64,000 nt of DNA. It comes from Symbiodinium kawagutii. Lineage: Eukaryota; Sar; Dinophyceae; Suessiales; Symbiodiniaceae. Within the stretch, counting starts at the first letter, position 1. The number at the start of each line of letters is the position of its first letter. A program made the translations under genes and the position numbers. Below, piece after piece: positions 54,530-64,000 of this stretch. A model generated the notes under the pieces. That model did no database searches, had not been told where the DNA came from, and saw nothing but the letters and a program-made list of their open reading frames with translations. The stretch is taken from the NCBI GenBank assembly GCA_009767595.1, contig VSDK01018977.1, positions 282,739-346,738 on the forward strand, read 5' to 3'.

Positions 54530-55625
54530 GTCCTTTTCCAATATTCATTTCTTTTTGCTGAGTGTTTCCTATTCCAATCTTCACTTCCTTTTTGCTGAGT
54601 GTAGCCTTTTCCAATCTTCACTTCTTTTTTGCTGAGTGTACCCTTTTCCAATCTTCATTTCTTTTTGCTGAATTTACCCTTTTCTAATCTTCATTTCTTT
54701 TTGCTGAGTGTACCCTTTTCCAATCTTCATTTCTTCTTGCTGAGTGTACCCTTTTCCAATCTTCATTTCTTTTTGCTGGGCGTACCCTTTTCCCACTTTC
54801 AGTTCTTTTTGCTGAGTGTGCCTTTTTCCAATCTTCATTTCTTTCTGCTGAGCGTAACCCTTTTCCAATCTTCACTTCTTTTTGCTGAGCGTATTCTTTT
54901 CCAATGTTCATTTCTTTTTGCTGAGCGTACTCTTTTCCAATCTTCATTTCTTTTTGCTGAGTGTACCCTTTTCCAATCTTCATTTATTTTTTCTCTTTTT
55001 GCTGAGCGTACCCTTTCCAATCTTCATTTATTTTTTCTCTTTTTTGCTGAGCGTACCCTTTTCAATCTTCATTTCTTTTTGCTAAATTTGCCCTTTTCGA
55101 ATGTTCATTCCTTTTTGCTGGTGTGTGCTTTTCCAATCTTCAACTTTTTTTGCTGACCCTTTTCCAATCTTCACTTCTTTCTATTTTCTGTTGAGTGTAC
55201 CCTTTTCCAGCTTTCATTGTTTTTCTGAGTGCACCCTTTTCCAATCTTCATTTCTTTTTGCTGAGCTTGCCCTTGTCCAATCTTCATTTCTTCTTGCTGA
55301 GTGTACCCTTTTCCAATCTTCATGTCTTTTTGCTGGGCGTACCCTTTTCCAATCTTCACTTCTTTTTCCTGAGTGTACCCGTTTCCAATTTTCACTTCTT
55401 TTTGCTGAGTGTTTCCTTTTCCAATCTTCACTTTTTTTGCTGAATTTACCCTTTTCCAATCTTCATTTCTTTTTGCTGAGTGTACCCTTTTTCCAATCTT
55501 TATTTCTTTTTTGAGTGTACCCTTTTTCCAATCTTTATTTCTTTTTTGCTGAGTGTTTCCTTTTCCAATCTTCTTTTCTTTTTGCTGAGCGTGCCCTTTT
55601 CCAATCATCATTTCATTTTGCTGAG
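54530..55625. repeat. 36-bp satellite, about 30 copies, open on both strands
   Basis: Unit near TTTTTGCTGAGTGTACCC then TTTTCCAATCTTCATTTC; 36 bp is 12 codons. Plus frames repeat LLSVPFSNLHFF (175 and 137 codons); minus frames repeat KEMKIGKGYTQQ (99 and 164 codons). Occasional 1-2 bp indels move the frame, which argues against selection for protein. Confidence 0.93.
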
Positions 55626-55852
55626 TGAGCTGCAGCAGATGTTGGGAAATACGAATACGATCCACTGGCTAAGAAAGAAAACACCTTCGGGGTGATCACT
55701 ACCGCAGAAAGGGTTCTTTGATGATTTTCTTGCCACCTCTGACAGAGTAAAGGCGACTGTGCCAGCAGCATCTTCGTTTACACCTCGATGTAACCATTCA
55801 GCAGCACTGTGTGCAGGGGCTCGGCAAAGAACTCATTCAGTGTTTTTGACGA

Positions 55853-56209
55853 ATGGACGAGGCACAGCAGAAGACTGATAATCTCTTTTCAAGCAAACTG
55901 TCAGCAAATCGATTCTCACATGTTATCACTTTCAATGCTGTCGCTCTTCGGTTTTCAATAAGGACTTATATTCAAGTCCCTGTGAAATACCGTGATAATT
56001 TGTTTTTAGAAACGAAGTCTCAGCAGTGGGTTATCATATGTCGTCTCCATATGTGCTTTCTTTCAAGCTCACCGTTTGCAACGTTGAATGTGTTACAGCG
56101 CGGGGGTTCAAACAAAAGGATTTCCAGCAAAGGAGCAATCAGTGACGCAGATGCGATGCGAGAAAACACCAAACAAATCAGCATCATGCATGCATTATCA
56201 GGCATATAG
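55853..56209 (+). CDS. helicase-island ATG ORF, 118 residues
   Basis: ATG at 55853; EAQQKTDNLFSSKLSANRFS, YIQVPVKYRDNLFLETKSQQ, NKRISSKGAISDADAMRENT to TAG. Not repeat-derived. An earlier piece near 55629 reads LQQMLGNTNTIHWLRKKTP. No domain recognised. Confidence 0.45.
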   Translation: MDEAQQKTDNLFSSKLSANRFSHVITFNAVALRFSIRTYIQVPVKYRDNLFLETKSQQWVIICRLHMCFLSSSPFATLNVLQRGGSNKRISSKGAISDADAMRENTKQISIMHALSGI

Positions 56210-56249
56210 CTGTTCATACTTTAGATTCGGTTAAAAAATTTTCACACCA

Positions 56250-57196
56250 GTTTCACTCTTGGTTGCCCTTTGGGCGCCGTGCATTTTTTATTGCGCCAAT
56301 TTCGCCGTGCCATTCATCGTGTTTCCGGCATATCCCAGCACAGATTTTTCGAGTCTCCCAGGAGGTTTAGATGCGCAGGTTTATCACTCAGAGCCCCGAT
56401 GATCAAGTGTTTGGCAAACGTTGGAGGAAGGAGTGATTTCTCGTTTTTATGCGTTCAGGGCCCGTGTGAACTGGATCAACCTCTGCTCTGGAACGATGGT
56501 TATTCAATCGTTGTGCCATTGGCAAAAGTCCCTGAAAGTCTGGAGTCGATTGTCGAAGCAACTGATCCGACCAATACTGTCTCGTTGAACAATGTTTGCC
56601 AAGACGGTGGACAAGACGTCATTGCTTTGCTTCAAACATGCGTGAATTGCATCGACCTGTTGGTGGAGGCCAAAGAGGGGCCCAGGACCCAAGGTCGACA
56701 GCGGCGCCGGAAACTGAACGAAGTTCGTGGAGAACTTCGCAGCTTTCAGCAACGATGTTCTGGGAACTCTGCAATCTGGCATACAGTGGCGATGTCACTA
56801 CCAGAGTTTCTTGCGCAATCAGAACAAGTTGTGCAAGAAGATTGGGAGCATGCAAACAGCTTCCTGACGGCGCAAGATCAGTTTTTTGCTCGTGAAGTGG
56901 CGCCAGGTCTTCATGACCCCGCCATCAACTCTGCCATCATTCTCGACCTTTTAAGGCATGTTCTTCGACGTTGTATGATTGGGTGTGTCCAGAAGAGTCC
57001 TTTTCAGGCAATTCATTTCGGATACCTCGCCAAACAGAAGAATTGCCTGAAGCTCTTTGTCCCCTTGGGGCAGGTTGGTGAGCATGAGTCACAGAGTTGG
57101 ACCAACCATCTGGTGTGGGTGGCGCCCCGCCATATCTTCGACGAGCTTCGGGGCGGGGATCTTTGGAGCTCTGGCGAAGTGTTCCTTGTACAATGA
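56250..57196 (+). CDS. helicase-island ORF 5, long intact exon
   Basis: After CACACCAG; the longest open frame in the window (over 308 codons). Order: TLGCPLGA near the start, ANVGGRSDFSFLCVQGPCEL, DGYSIVVPLAKVPESLESIV, EAKEGPRTQGRQRRRKLNEV, a helical middle, KSPFQAIHFGYLAKQKNCLK, LFVPLGQVGEHESQ, HLVWVAPRHIFDELRGG, ending near GEVFL. It precedes the helicase block and could form its N-terminal part (UPF1/SMUBP2-type helicases have long N-terminal regions; inference). A GTACAA near 57187 is a possible donor. Confidence 0.75.
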
Positions 57197-57558
57197 GCTG
57201 CTGGGTTTTTTTTTGTTCATCTTCCATGAGGCATTACCTTTTGTAATCTAAGCGCTGGAAGTGAGGTCAACCAAAAAATGCAATCCCCGAAGCATGGAAC
57301 AGTGCTTTATTTGAAATCTTTTATCGCATCATAATCAATACCTGCGCATTCCGTGGGTCGCGAACCAGCTTTTATTATGAAAAGTTCTTTTGGCTTGATA
57401 TGATGTATGAATGTTTTGTTTGAAACCTGTCGTTTGAACCTTGCACATTCGATGCATTGGTACTTTCAGTTCATAAGGGACATAGTTGAACATAAATGTA
57501 ATGTTTGTGGGAATCTCTGTGCTGCTCATATATTGTTTTGACACACCTCGCATTGCAG

Positions 57559-58396
57559 GAACGAGCTTCGACCTGACACGAATGTCCTTGCTGCCAAAGC
57601 AGACGGCATTGCCAGTTGAGGGGGACGAAAGTCTTCGTGTGGTATGCGCAGTCACCGCTAGTATATACACGAGTTTGTATTCTCATACAACTGCTTGCGA
57701 AATGCAAGGGGGACCCTGGAGGAAAGTTTTCCAACAGCAGTGGCTGCTTTCACAGGGGCAACAAATCTTCGTGAGCATTTGCGCCCAACATCCAGCAGCA
57801 TGGTGCCATTAAGATCGTGGATGAGAACGAACATTCCAAGCAATGCTAGTTTCAGTTGCCCACCGGGTGCTGGTTTCCTAGAAGGGTTGACCCCGTCGCA
57901 AAATAGCGCGATTCAACAAATGGTGACAAAACCCATTGCCCTGTTGGACTGCCTGGCTGGCGCAGGGAAAACAAAAGTGCTTATGGAGCTCTTGCGCTGC
58001 AAAATTTCCCACTTGACCACTGAAGAAATGATCTTGGTGGCAGCCCAAAAAAAGCCGATGGCACACAAATTGTGTGAGTTGATCCAACGAACACTTCCAC
58101 AAGCGGTCGTGGCTCCATGCGGCGTTGTTTGGAGGGATGGTGAGCCGGTGGACCTCCTAGAAGAGCACCTCGACACTTCCACAAAAGGAGCTTGCAAGTC
58201 GCTTCTGGCAGTTATGGATTGTGCGAAGCAAGTCATCAGCACAATCACATCACAGATGGAGCCATACCGCTCGTGGAGCGCTTGGTCAGAGGGATGGTCA
58301 GAGTTGCAACTAGTTCACACTCTCTTACAGGTCTATCCCTTCTCGAGTGTGTACGGGGCTGAAGCCGATGCACGTGCAGCTTTGGCAGCCTGGTGA
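57559..58396 (+). CDS. SF1-type helicase-like protein, N-terminal motor part
   Basis: ATTGCAG acceptor, then SFDLTRMSLLPKQTALPVEG; one frame change near 57690; then 233 codons with LTPSQNSAIQQM (Q-like motif), the Walker A LAGAGKTKVLMELLR, and MILVAAQKKPMAHKLCEL (motif Ia position, as in UPF1-like SF1 helicases, whose loop is usually GPPGTGKT). After about 58370 the sequence continues one frame over as TLVVLTGGPNYCRVVEIL. No DEAA/DEAG motif II and no C-terminal RecA domain were found, so the copy is truncated. Confidence 0.75.
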
Positions 58397-59030
58397 CTCT
58401 GGTCGTTCTCACAGGGGGCCCAAACTATTGCCGCGTCGTGGAAATTCTGTTTTTAAAATCAATGGCGACGGTGCCAAGAATTGCATGCCAGCTGCTAGGG
58501 GGGCAAGGCTGGTTCATGGTTTCCATTGAATCCTCTTTCTGTTTCCATATGTTTCCATTGTTTATCTTGCTTTTTGTTTCCCTGGCTGCGGCTGATTGAC
58601 CAAGTTGACAAAATGTTTTTTTTTAAAAACTGATTCAACCCATAGCGGCAGGGCAAAGGTGGTAGCGTTGTTTGCTACAATGTCTTTCTTCAGCTTGCCC
58701 CAAAGCCGGGGTCATGGGGATATCCTCAACTCGAGACGCGCTTCACGACCTGTCCTGCTATTATCTTCGACCTGTGGATCCTGTGGAGAAATCATCATTG
58801 TTAACACGACATCTGCACTGAATGGGGTCGGTTGGGGATATCATCCATGATCTGAATGCCTGGGAAAACAGCATGTTGAAAAATTAAACAAAATTCACCA
58901 AGGTGAATCCCCTGTAGGTAATTACTCTGAGTTGGTGATTGTGGTCTTTCAGCCACGATTAGCCTCCTGGAACATGGACCCTACCAGAATCCCTACATGA
59001 AACTGATCACCTCCACTGCGTTTCAACCGG

Positions 59031-60165
59031 TTCCCAGAGGTCCATTTCCTAGGGATGATCCCACGATGGTTCTGTTTCCCCTAGATCACCCCCCTACCCT
59101 AAGGATCACCCCATGAAAATCATTGAATTTTCATTTTTTTGAAGCCGACATTTCACGCTAACGCCCAAAATCATGTCAACAAAGCGTTCAGCAGCTCTTT
59201 TTCCTCAAAGTTTCGGACTTCGATCAAAGGAGCTATGCCTTCTCACTCTTCAAGCCTGGCCCTTGGCAAGCTGTTAAAAGCCAGGGATTAAACAAAAGCC
59301 AGGAATTAAACGAAACTGCACAGCAAAAGCCTGAAGCATTGAAAGGCGGCCAGAGTCATGATAATGAAGCAAAATGATTGAAGGAATCATGGAAGACCTG
59401 CCTTGGAAAAAACCCTTGACAAATATCATTCCAATTAGGGCGCTGCAATGGAACATTGAAAACCGCACAAAGCAAAAAAACCGCGTAACAGTCTGAGATG
59501 CATGAAATCATTTGATTGAGTGAAAATGAACCAATGAACCACATGTCGCGTCATGAAAAAATTTCTCCCATTCCCGGATTTCCCGGCGATTCCCGGGGTT
59601 TTCCTGGGGGTTTCCCGGCTTTTTCCCGGGTATTTGCGCCTACCGACTCGCGCGCGCAAAATCATTCTATTCGTGCAGAAACTATTTTTATGGCGCAGAG
59701 GAGTCACATGACGTGAAAAAACACGCGCATGAATATGAAAAAATGATCATTTCCATGAGTGAAAAAAATCAAATCACACTGCCTGAGCGCATGCTCATGA
59801 ACACATGCATGAACCGCGTGCACGAAGCACATGAACACATGAACCCATGCACATATTCATGGGGGGCACCATATGTTGCATATGCCAAAATCCAGATTTG
59901 ATTACATGTGTTTGCTACTAAAATTACTAAAACCAATTTATTGCGACAAATATCATTAGGAAAGCTTCGTTGCTTCAAAAAAGGAAAAGCTAGGTTTTCT
60001 TCAAGAACCAAAAAAATCAAGCAAAAATAGGAAATCGTGCCAAAAACTGACAAGCTCCCCGGGGATATCTGGAGGATAGAGGGGTTTTCCCTACGAAATG
60101 GTCATTTCCTAAGGAAAACCCCCTATCTGCTATCCTCAGGATCATCCCTAGGAAATGGACCTCTG
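59031..60165. mobile_element. 1.1-kb element with 29-bp inverted ends
   Basis: Left end CCCAGAGGTCCATTTCCTAG, continuing GGATGATCC, is matched in inverse at the right by GGATCATCCCTAGGAAATGG, continuing ACCTCTGGG. The interior has no transposase-like ORF. It holds a TTCCCGG tandem patch (59570-59640), AAAGCCAGGGATTAAAC repeats and AT-rich sequence. Reads as a non-autonomous DNA transposon. Confidence 0.78.
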
Positions 60166-60237
60166 GGTTTGGGTTTCACGATGAGGCGAGTTTGCTGCAG
60201 TTGGTTGACAAGCCGTTTCCTTATGGTCAACTATGCT

Positions 60238-60340
60238 TAGCTGGTTGGTGGTTTTAAACATTCTCTATTGATCCTAGTAATGATTGACAAATGGTTGGTT
60301 GACTAATATTTTTGACGGGGTTGAAACCACAGACCAGCTT
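60238..60340. mobile_element. family B inverted-repeat element
   Basis: AGCTGGTTGGTGGTTTTAAAC and GGTTGAAACCACAGACCAGC ends, canonical interior; near-consensus copy. Confidence 0.9.
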
Positions 60341-60587
60341 ATTATCATTCTTTAGCACTATAATCATTAATTCGCCATTATCAACCACAATTAACCATGT
60401 TTGACCGCTGGTTAACTATGGTAATTTACTCCGTGTAAACGGTCGCAATTTTCCCTCGTCCTTGAGACTGGTCGTTCCTGGCGCCAGGAATTCGTGCATG
60501 GCTGCAGCCTTTTTGAAGCTTGCCGTGGCAGATCCCCCCACCGCTAAGGGCGTTCCGGGGGGAGTGTTGGTCGGTTGAAGCATCGAC

Positions 60588-60791
60588 ATGGCAACAGAAG
60601 CTGCTGCTGGTTTGATGTGGCTACAGGTTGAGACACCTAAAACATCCAGAAACCAAGCACCTCTTGGTAGGTTGACTGGGCTCCTTTACATCGCAGTTGT
60701 CTGGTTGATCATTGAGCTGACCAGTTGGTTGGCTGATGTTCTTGTGCTGCATCCACTGTCATCGTGGAGCACGGCATGGAAGCTGTTGTAG
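60588..60791 (+). CDS. small ATG ORF with a membrane segment
   Basis: ATG at 60588, 67 codons: ATEAAAGLMWLQVETPKTSR, then a hydrophobic helix LTGLLYIAVVWLIIELTSWL, ending TAG. A GC3-rich exon-like frame (AAFLKLAVADPPTAKGVPGG) ends just upstream at 60578. Could be a small membrane protein. Confidence 0.38.
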   Translation: MATEAAAGLMWLQVETPKTSRNQAPLGRLTGLLYIAVVWLIIELTSWLADVLVLHPLSSWSTAWKLL

Positions 60792-61035
60792 CTTGGATGT
60801 GAACCCCAGGAAGCGCAACTCATTTTGTGTTGTTTACAGCGTTTACCTCTGGTGATTACCGTGACTTGAAGGGGGAAAGCCAAGCAATTCCAAGCATTTT
60901 TACGCTATGAAACCAGTGTTTTGGCTCCAGGCTGCATTGATGAGGTTTTGTGAGACCTGTTCGGAGGATTACCAATGCAAGCAACCAATGGGTCACATTT
61001 TGAAGCACCTCAATCTGGATGGTTTACAGTACTAA

Positions 61036-61300
61036 TATGGATCTACTGTACCGTTTGCATTTTTCGATGCTCCATCAAGAGCCAACATCTCTGATCTGCA
61101 CGGGTTGGCTTGTGCTTCAATGGGATCTAGGTTTGGACAGAACTTCACTGGGGAAACCGCTGCGCTGACGTCATCAGGATGCCATTTTACGTCCAGATTC
61201 TTTGGGCCCGTCACTCGAACTGCCATGGGCGTCATGAGACGAAGATGTTTGATGAAGGATGCTGTACCAGTCCTTCCGGCTGTCTATGTGGGGAGCTGAG
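61036..61300. CDS. ORF patch open on both strands
   Basis: Plus frame to TGA at 61300: VPFAFFDAPSRANISDLHGL, ACASMGSRFGQNFTGETAAL, FFGPVTRTAMGVMRR (87 codons). The minus frame 61032-61235 (MAVRVTGPKNLDVKWHPDDV) is also open with ATG. One may be real; the strand is unresolved. A family C variant follows at about 61300-61410. Confidence 0.33.
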
Positions 61301-61504
61301 TCATGACCATATACATACCCAAAGTGGATGGTTATTCACATCCCAGCAGCTGGAATAGTTCGGTTATTTATGGGATTTTCGCCAGGTGTACCAGTGCATT
61401 GACCCGCAGCCATCTATCACCTGTGTCATCAATCTTGCAACATGTGTAAATACGCATAAGATATTCTGCGGCAAGGCTGGAAGAGGAGACAAGTCATGAT
61501 ATGA

Positions 61505-61813
61505 GTGGATCCTTTCGCATGTTTCACCATGGTTCTATTGCTGGCAGTGTTTCAATATGTTAGCATTGCCTCAAGGTTTTCCAACAAACACAGGGGAGCG
61601 AACCCAAACCTTGGTCGATTTGTTGTTATGGGGGCTTATGCTGTCAGGCTACTAAGAAGAGATGACAATGACCAGTGCTACTCAAGGGCCATTCGAAGGC
61701 TATGGCACAAAGAATTTATGATTTTCACACTACTCACAATGCACCAGTGTTGCGGGGCAGCCATGACTTTTGTTGAATATCGCAGGTCATCTATTGCATT
61801 TACCAATGGATAA
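61505..61813 (+). CDS. ORF with N-terminal hydrophobic helix
   Basis: 102 codons from GTG (ATG nine codons in): MVLLLAVFQYVSIASRFS, RGANPNLGRFVVMGAYAVRL, RRDDNDQCYSRAIRRLWHKE. Its position just before the kinase exon at 61997 is not in phase with it. Unknown. Confidence 0.38.
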   Translation: MDPFACFTMVLLLAVFQYVSIASRFSNKHRGANPNLGRFVVMGAYAVRLLRRDDNDQCYSRAIRRLWHKEFMIFTLLTMHQCCGAAMTFVEYRRSSIAFTNG

Positions 61814-61996
61814 ACATCATAAACTACACGTACAGTATATGTCTCTAGACTCTATTTACCATGATTTACCTTTGATATCCTATAGTGATATACATACCTC
61901 CACCAACTTCTCTGTTTACCATGATTTACCTATAATGACATACATACCTTCACCATCAAACAAAGATCTCTAGTCATAGAGTGATCAGTTCGCCAG

Positions 61997-62099
61997 CATA
62001 ACTGCGTCAGATGTTTGGAAAACGCTGAGGCTTTCCGAAGGAAAACGCCGGCGGATCTTGGAAATCATTTGCCAAGCACTAGTCTACCTGCATGACCAG
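61997..62099 (+). CDS. protein kinase exon: alphaD-alphaE
   Basis: GTTCGCCAG acceptor; the leading C completes GGC with the exon ending at 48930. Reads ITASDVWKTLRLSEGKRRRI, LEIICQALVYLHDQ. LVYLHDQ is the end of helix alphaE, just before the catalytic loop. Donor GTTCCG, phase 0. Introns: 13,066 bp upstream, 828 bp downstream. Confidence 0.85.
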
Positions 62100-62927
62100 G
62101 TTCCGGGGGCGCGGCTTGCCGCAACGGCTTGCCGCAACGGCTTGCCGTTGTGATGGGATTTCATCTGGCAGTTCAGGATTTCGAGTTCAGCACAACTCAT
62201 CCCAGTTCATGATCGGCTCATAGGGAAGTGACCAGGATCAGGTCTACCACCTTCAAGCACACCATCACCAGTTTTGAGATCATTAAAACCATCATCATAG
62301 AACATATTGAAAACAACATGGAAACGTCATGAATCACGGTTCATGATGATCAATTTCATAGTGGCACAAGAATCCCCAAATCCTTGAACATGAGCCTGTC
62401 ACTTCGAGGCTGCGGTTTTTAGGTGTTTCCGTGCTGGCAACTGAGGTAACCATCACTAGACGATCTTGATTCAACTTTCTCTACTTCGGTGGAAATGGTT
62501 CCTGACCAGAGCAATAATTGCATCGACTCCATGCAAAAGCGGTGTGGTAACAATTTTTGTTTCTGGAAATGCCGGCGTGCTCTTGATAATGAATCATGGC
62601 AGACACTTGAATACTTGTTGGATAGCCGACAACAAGACGGTTGTTGGTTGTTTGCTTGTTTTCAATTAAACATGCTATTTGAAGCGCTAGTGATAAAATT
62701 GGGATGCAAAATGGTCAGTTGTAACTGCTTGTAGACGAAGTGCAATGATCATCTATGCATTTACCATCTTCAATTCTTGTTCTTCACCATTTTAAACCAT
62801 TACTAACTCATATTGACCGTTTGACCGTTACTAAAATTATCCAATAGCAATCAGTATCAACAAGTTTCAACCACTATAGCAGCCATCATGAAGCGTTACC
62901 GCAGCCAACATCGACACGATGCGGCAG

Positions 62928-62986
62928 GGTCCTTCAATTCTGCATGGGGACCTATCTCCGAAGAATGTCCTATTGAGATCAGAGAG
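62928..62986 (+). CDS. protein kinase exon: catalytic loop
   Basis: GGCAG acceptor, phase 0: GPSILHGDLSPKNVLLRSE. HGDLSPKN is the HRDLKxxN catalytic loop with the aspartate and asparagine present and Gly in place of Arg, a change common in some TKL-type kinases. Spliced to the previous exon it reads YLHDQGPSILHGDL. Possible donor AG/GTCACG. In the next frame downstream GDNGAVKRDFRAGD resembles the beta8-DFG region, but with DFR and a stop soon after. Confidence 0.85.
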
Positions 62987-63054
62987 GTCACGGGGACAAC
63001 GGAGCTGTGAAACGAGATTTCCGTGCTGGAGACTAGAACAAGAGGTGGTGGCTT

Positions 63055-63180
63055 GTCATATGGCTACGGGGTCAATATTAACCAACCAATTTCATGGGGG
63101 TTAAGAACCAACAAAAATAGGGGAAACAATGGTTAGTGATAGGGGAACCCGGGGGACTAAGTGAACTGACCCACAGCCAT
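63055..63180. mobile_element. family C element after the kinase catalytic exon
   Basis: CATATGGCTACGGGGTCAA and GAACTGACCCACAGCCATATG ends, family interior. Its borders again offer ATG/GCTACG and CCCACAG/CC, matching the splice arrangement of the introner at 40.9 kb. Confidence 0.82.
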
Positions 63181-63954
63181 ATGGGTCAAGATTAAGCAAC
63201 CCAAAAAAGGATGGTCAGTGCATGGGGATTATGATTAACTTGGTTAACCACAGTTGTGGGTTCGCCAACCAACTGGTAGGTGAACATCCCAACAGTTCGA
63301 CTAGTTTATTGAGTGGTACCTCTCAACCTCAAAGCAAGCTGGAAAGTCACAGAAAAAGAGTTTCCACCTGAGATAGTTGGAGACGGTGATGTTGAGTTCC
63401 CAGTGAATCAGTAGAGCACTCCAGGGCACAGCAAATATATCATGACGTTGTAGAGATATTTCCAAGTTCTTTTGGTAGATACCTATAGGGTATGGAATGA
63501 CGAATCCATCATGGCTATGAGTCTATGAGTTTTCCATCCGCAGAGGGCCGATCTATCATGATTTACCCGCCAAAATCACAAGATCCTGAAATGGTAGATT
63601 TACTTCGAATTTTCTGCAGGGCCTATAGTTTCTCACCCTCCCAAATAGGGAACCATTTTAGATCCGCATCCTAAAACCCATCAACCGAAAAATGCAAACC
63701 CAAGAACCCAAAGACTCCACCCGCACCCTCCCCCAAATTCAAAGTTGTGATAGCTAAGGTGGATCACTACAGTTGGTAGCTGGTTTGCAACCATGATTCT
63801 CAACTCATGATTCAACGGTCCACCATCCACTTGTGGCGGTAGCGATCACGGTGCTAGTCAGTTACCATTGGCAACTCATACACCAGAGTTAGAGTGCATT
63901 AGGATGAGCGGCCTTTGAGTTCTGTGTTTCCCAAGTATCAAACGGCATGAAATG

Positions 63955-64000
63955 AGAGTTTCTGAAAATAGGGGTGCTTCGAAATCATCCAATATCAAAC
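63955..64000. mobile_element. family A element cut by window end
   Basis: GAGTTTCTGAAAATAGGGG, then AAATCATCCAATATC: the left half of a family A copy. Confidence 0.7.

Noticed and set aside
54629..55665. Genes for repeat proteins on either strand of the satellite
   Set aside because: Frames are forced open by the 36-bp unit and are broken by indels; no start context or non-repeat flanking domain.
49856..58600. Endogenous virus or complete Helitron
   Set aside because: Only an SF1-like Walker A region is recognisable; no capsid, polymerase, Rep or integrase motif was found, so neither label is supported.
60905..60935. Spliced-leader relic (GTTTTGGCTCC)
   Set aside because: Only a partial resemblance to the dinoflagellate leader end and not located before a gene.

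Overview
This looks like a window of a large, intron-rich nuclear genome, most likely a dinoflagellate. The evidence is: short GC-rich exons (often 60-75 percent G or C, or more, at third codon positions) scattered in AT-richer repeats; splice sites of both GT-AG and GC-AG type; transposon-like inverted-repeat elements that sit exactly in introns, as introners do; and genes on both strands with no operon spacing. No rRNA, tRNA, CRISPR array or bacterial-style gene was found. There is one 15-base N gap. The dinoflagellate assignment is inference. The eukaryotic character is clear.

Four features are firmly recognisable. (1) An intronless NADAR-domain gene lies at 38.84-39.46 kb. (2) A tyrosine-kinase-like protein kinase gene is spread over four phase-compatible exons at 45.26, 48.80, 62.00 and 62.93 kb, with one intron of about 13 kb. 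(3) Inside that intron is a 9-kb island (49.8-58.6 kb) free of the short inverted-repeat elements. It carries a broken SF1-type helicase-like locus, a glycine/lysine-rich protein region and a large 36-bp satellite. (4) A minus-strand gene fragment at 40.74-41.02 kb has its intron formed exactly by one inverted-repeat element.

Region by region. 0-24 kb: minisatellites, inverted-repeat elements, and about twenty candidate exons that I can place but not name. 24-38 kb: better exons, including membrane-segment exons at 28.0 and 29.5 kb and a multi-exon stretch at 34.4-36.6 kb, where a second element-derived intron joins two phase-compatible exons. 38-41 kb: the NADAR gene and the introner-split gene. 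41-49 kb: mixed exons plus the kinase N-lobe. 49-59 kb: the island. 59-60.2 kb: a 1.1-kb element with 29-bp inverted ends. 60-64 kb: small ORFs and the kinase C-half exons.

Four dispersed families are named here by their ends. A: ends near GTGTTTCTCAAAATAGGGG. B: ends near CTGGTTGGTGGTTT. C: ends near GGCTATGGGTCAA; a variant carries a CATCCCAACAG core. E: ends near CTCTGGTAAA with a TTTTCCATTGC core. Intervals of more than 300 bases not listed hold degenerate AACCATTA/ATCATGGTT-rich sequence in which I see no supportable gene. The main such stretches are 1110-2150, 2900-3640, 5800-6700, 6930-7190, 8160-8600, 8890-9320, 9840-10430, 10970-11480, 13920-14170, 15830-16900, 17000-17460, 19690-20140, 25060-25900, 27070-27400, 28650-29500, 29830-30400, 32680-33100, 35950-36530, 36900-37500, 39470-40480, 41030-42090, 43020-43700, 43830-44400, 44600-45260, 46100-46470, 47630-48000 and 63190-63950. 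For lone exon candidates confidence is deliberately low: alternative frames often look plausible too, and splice sites are cheap.
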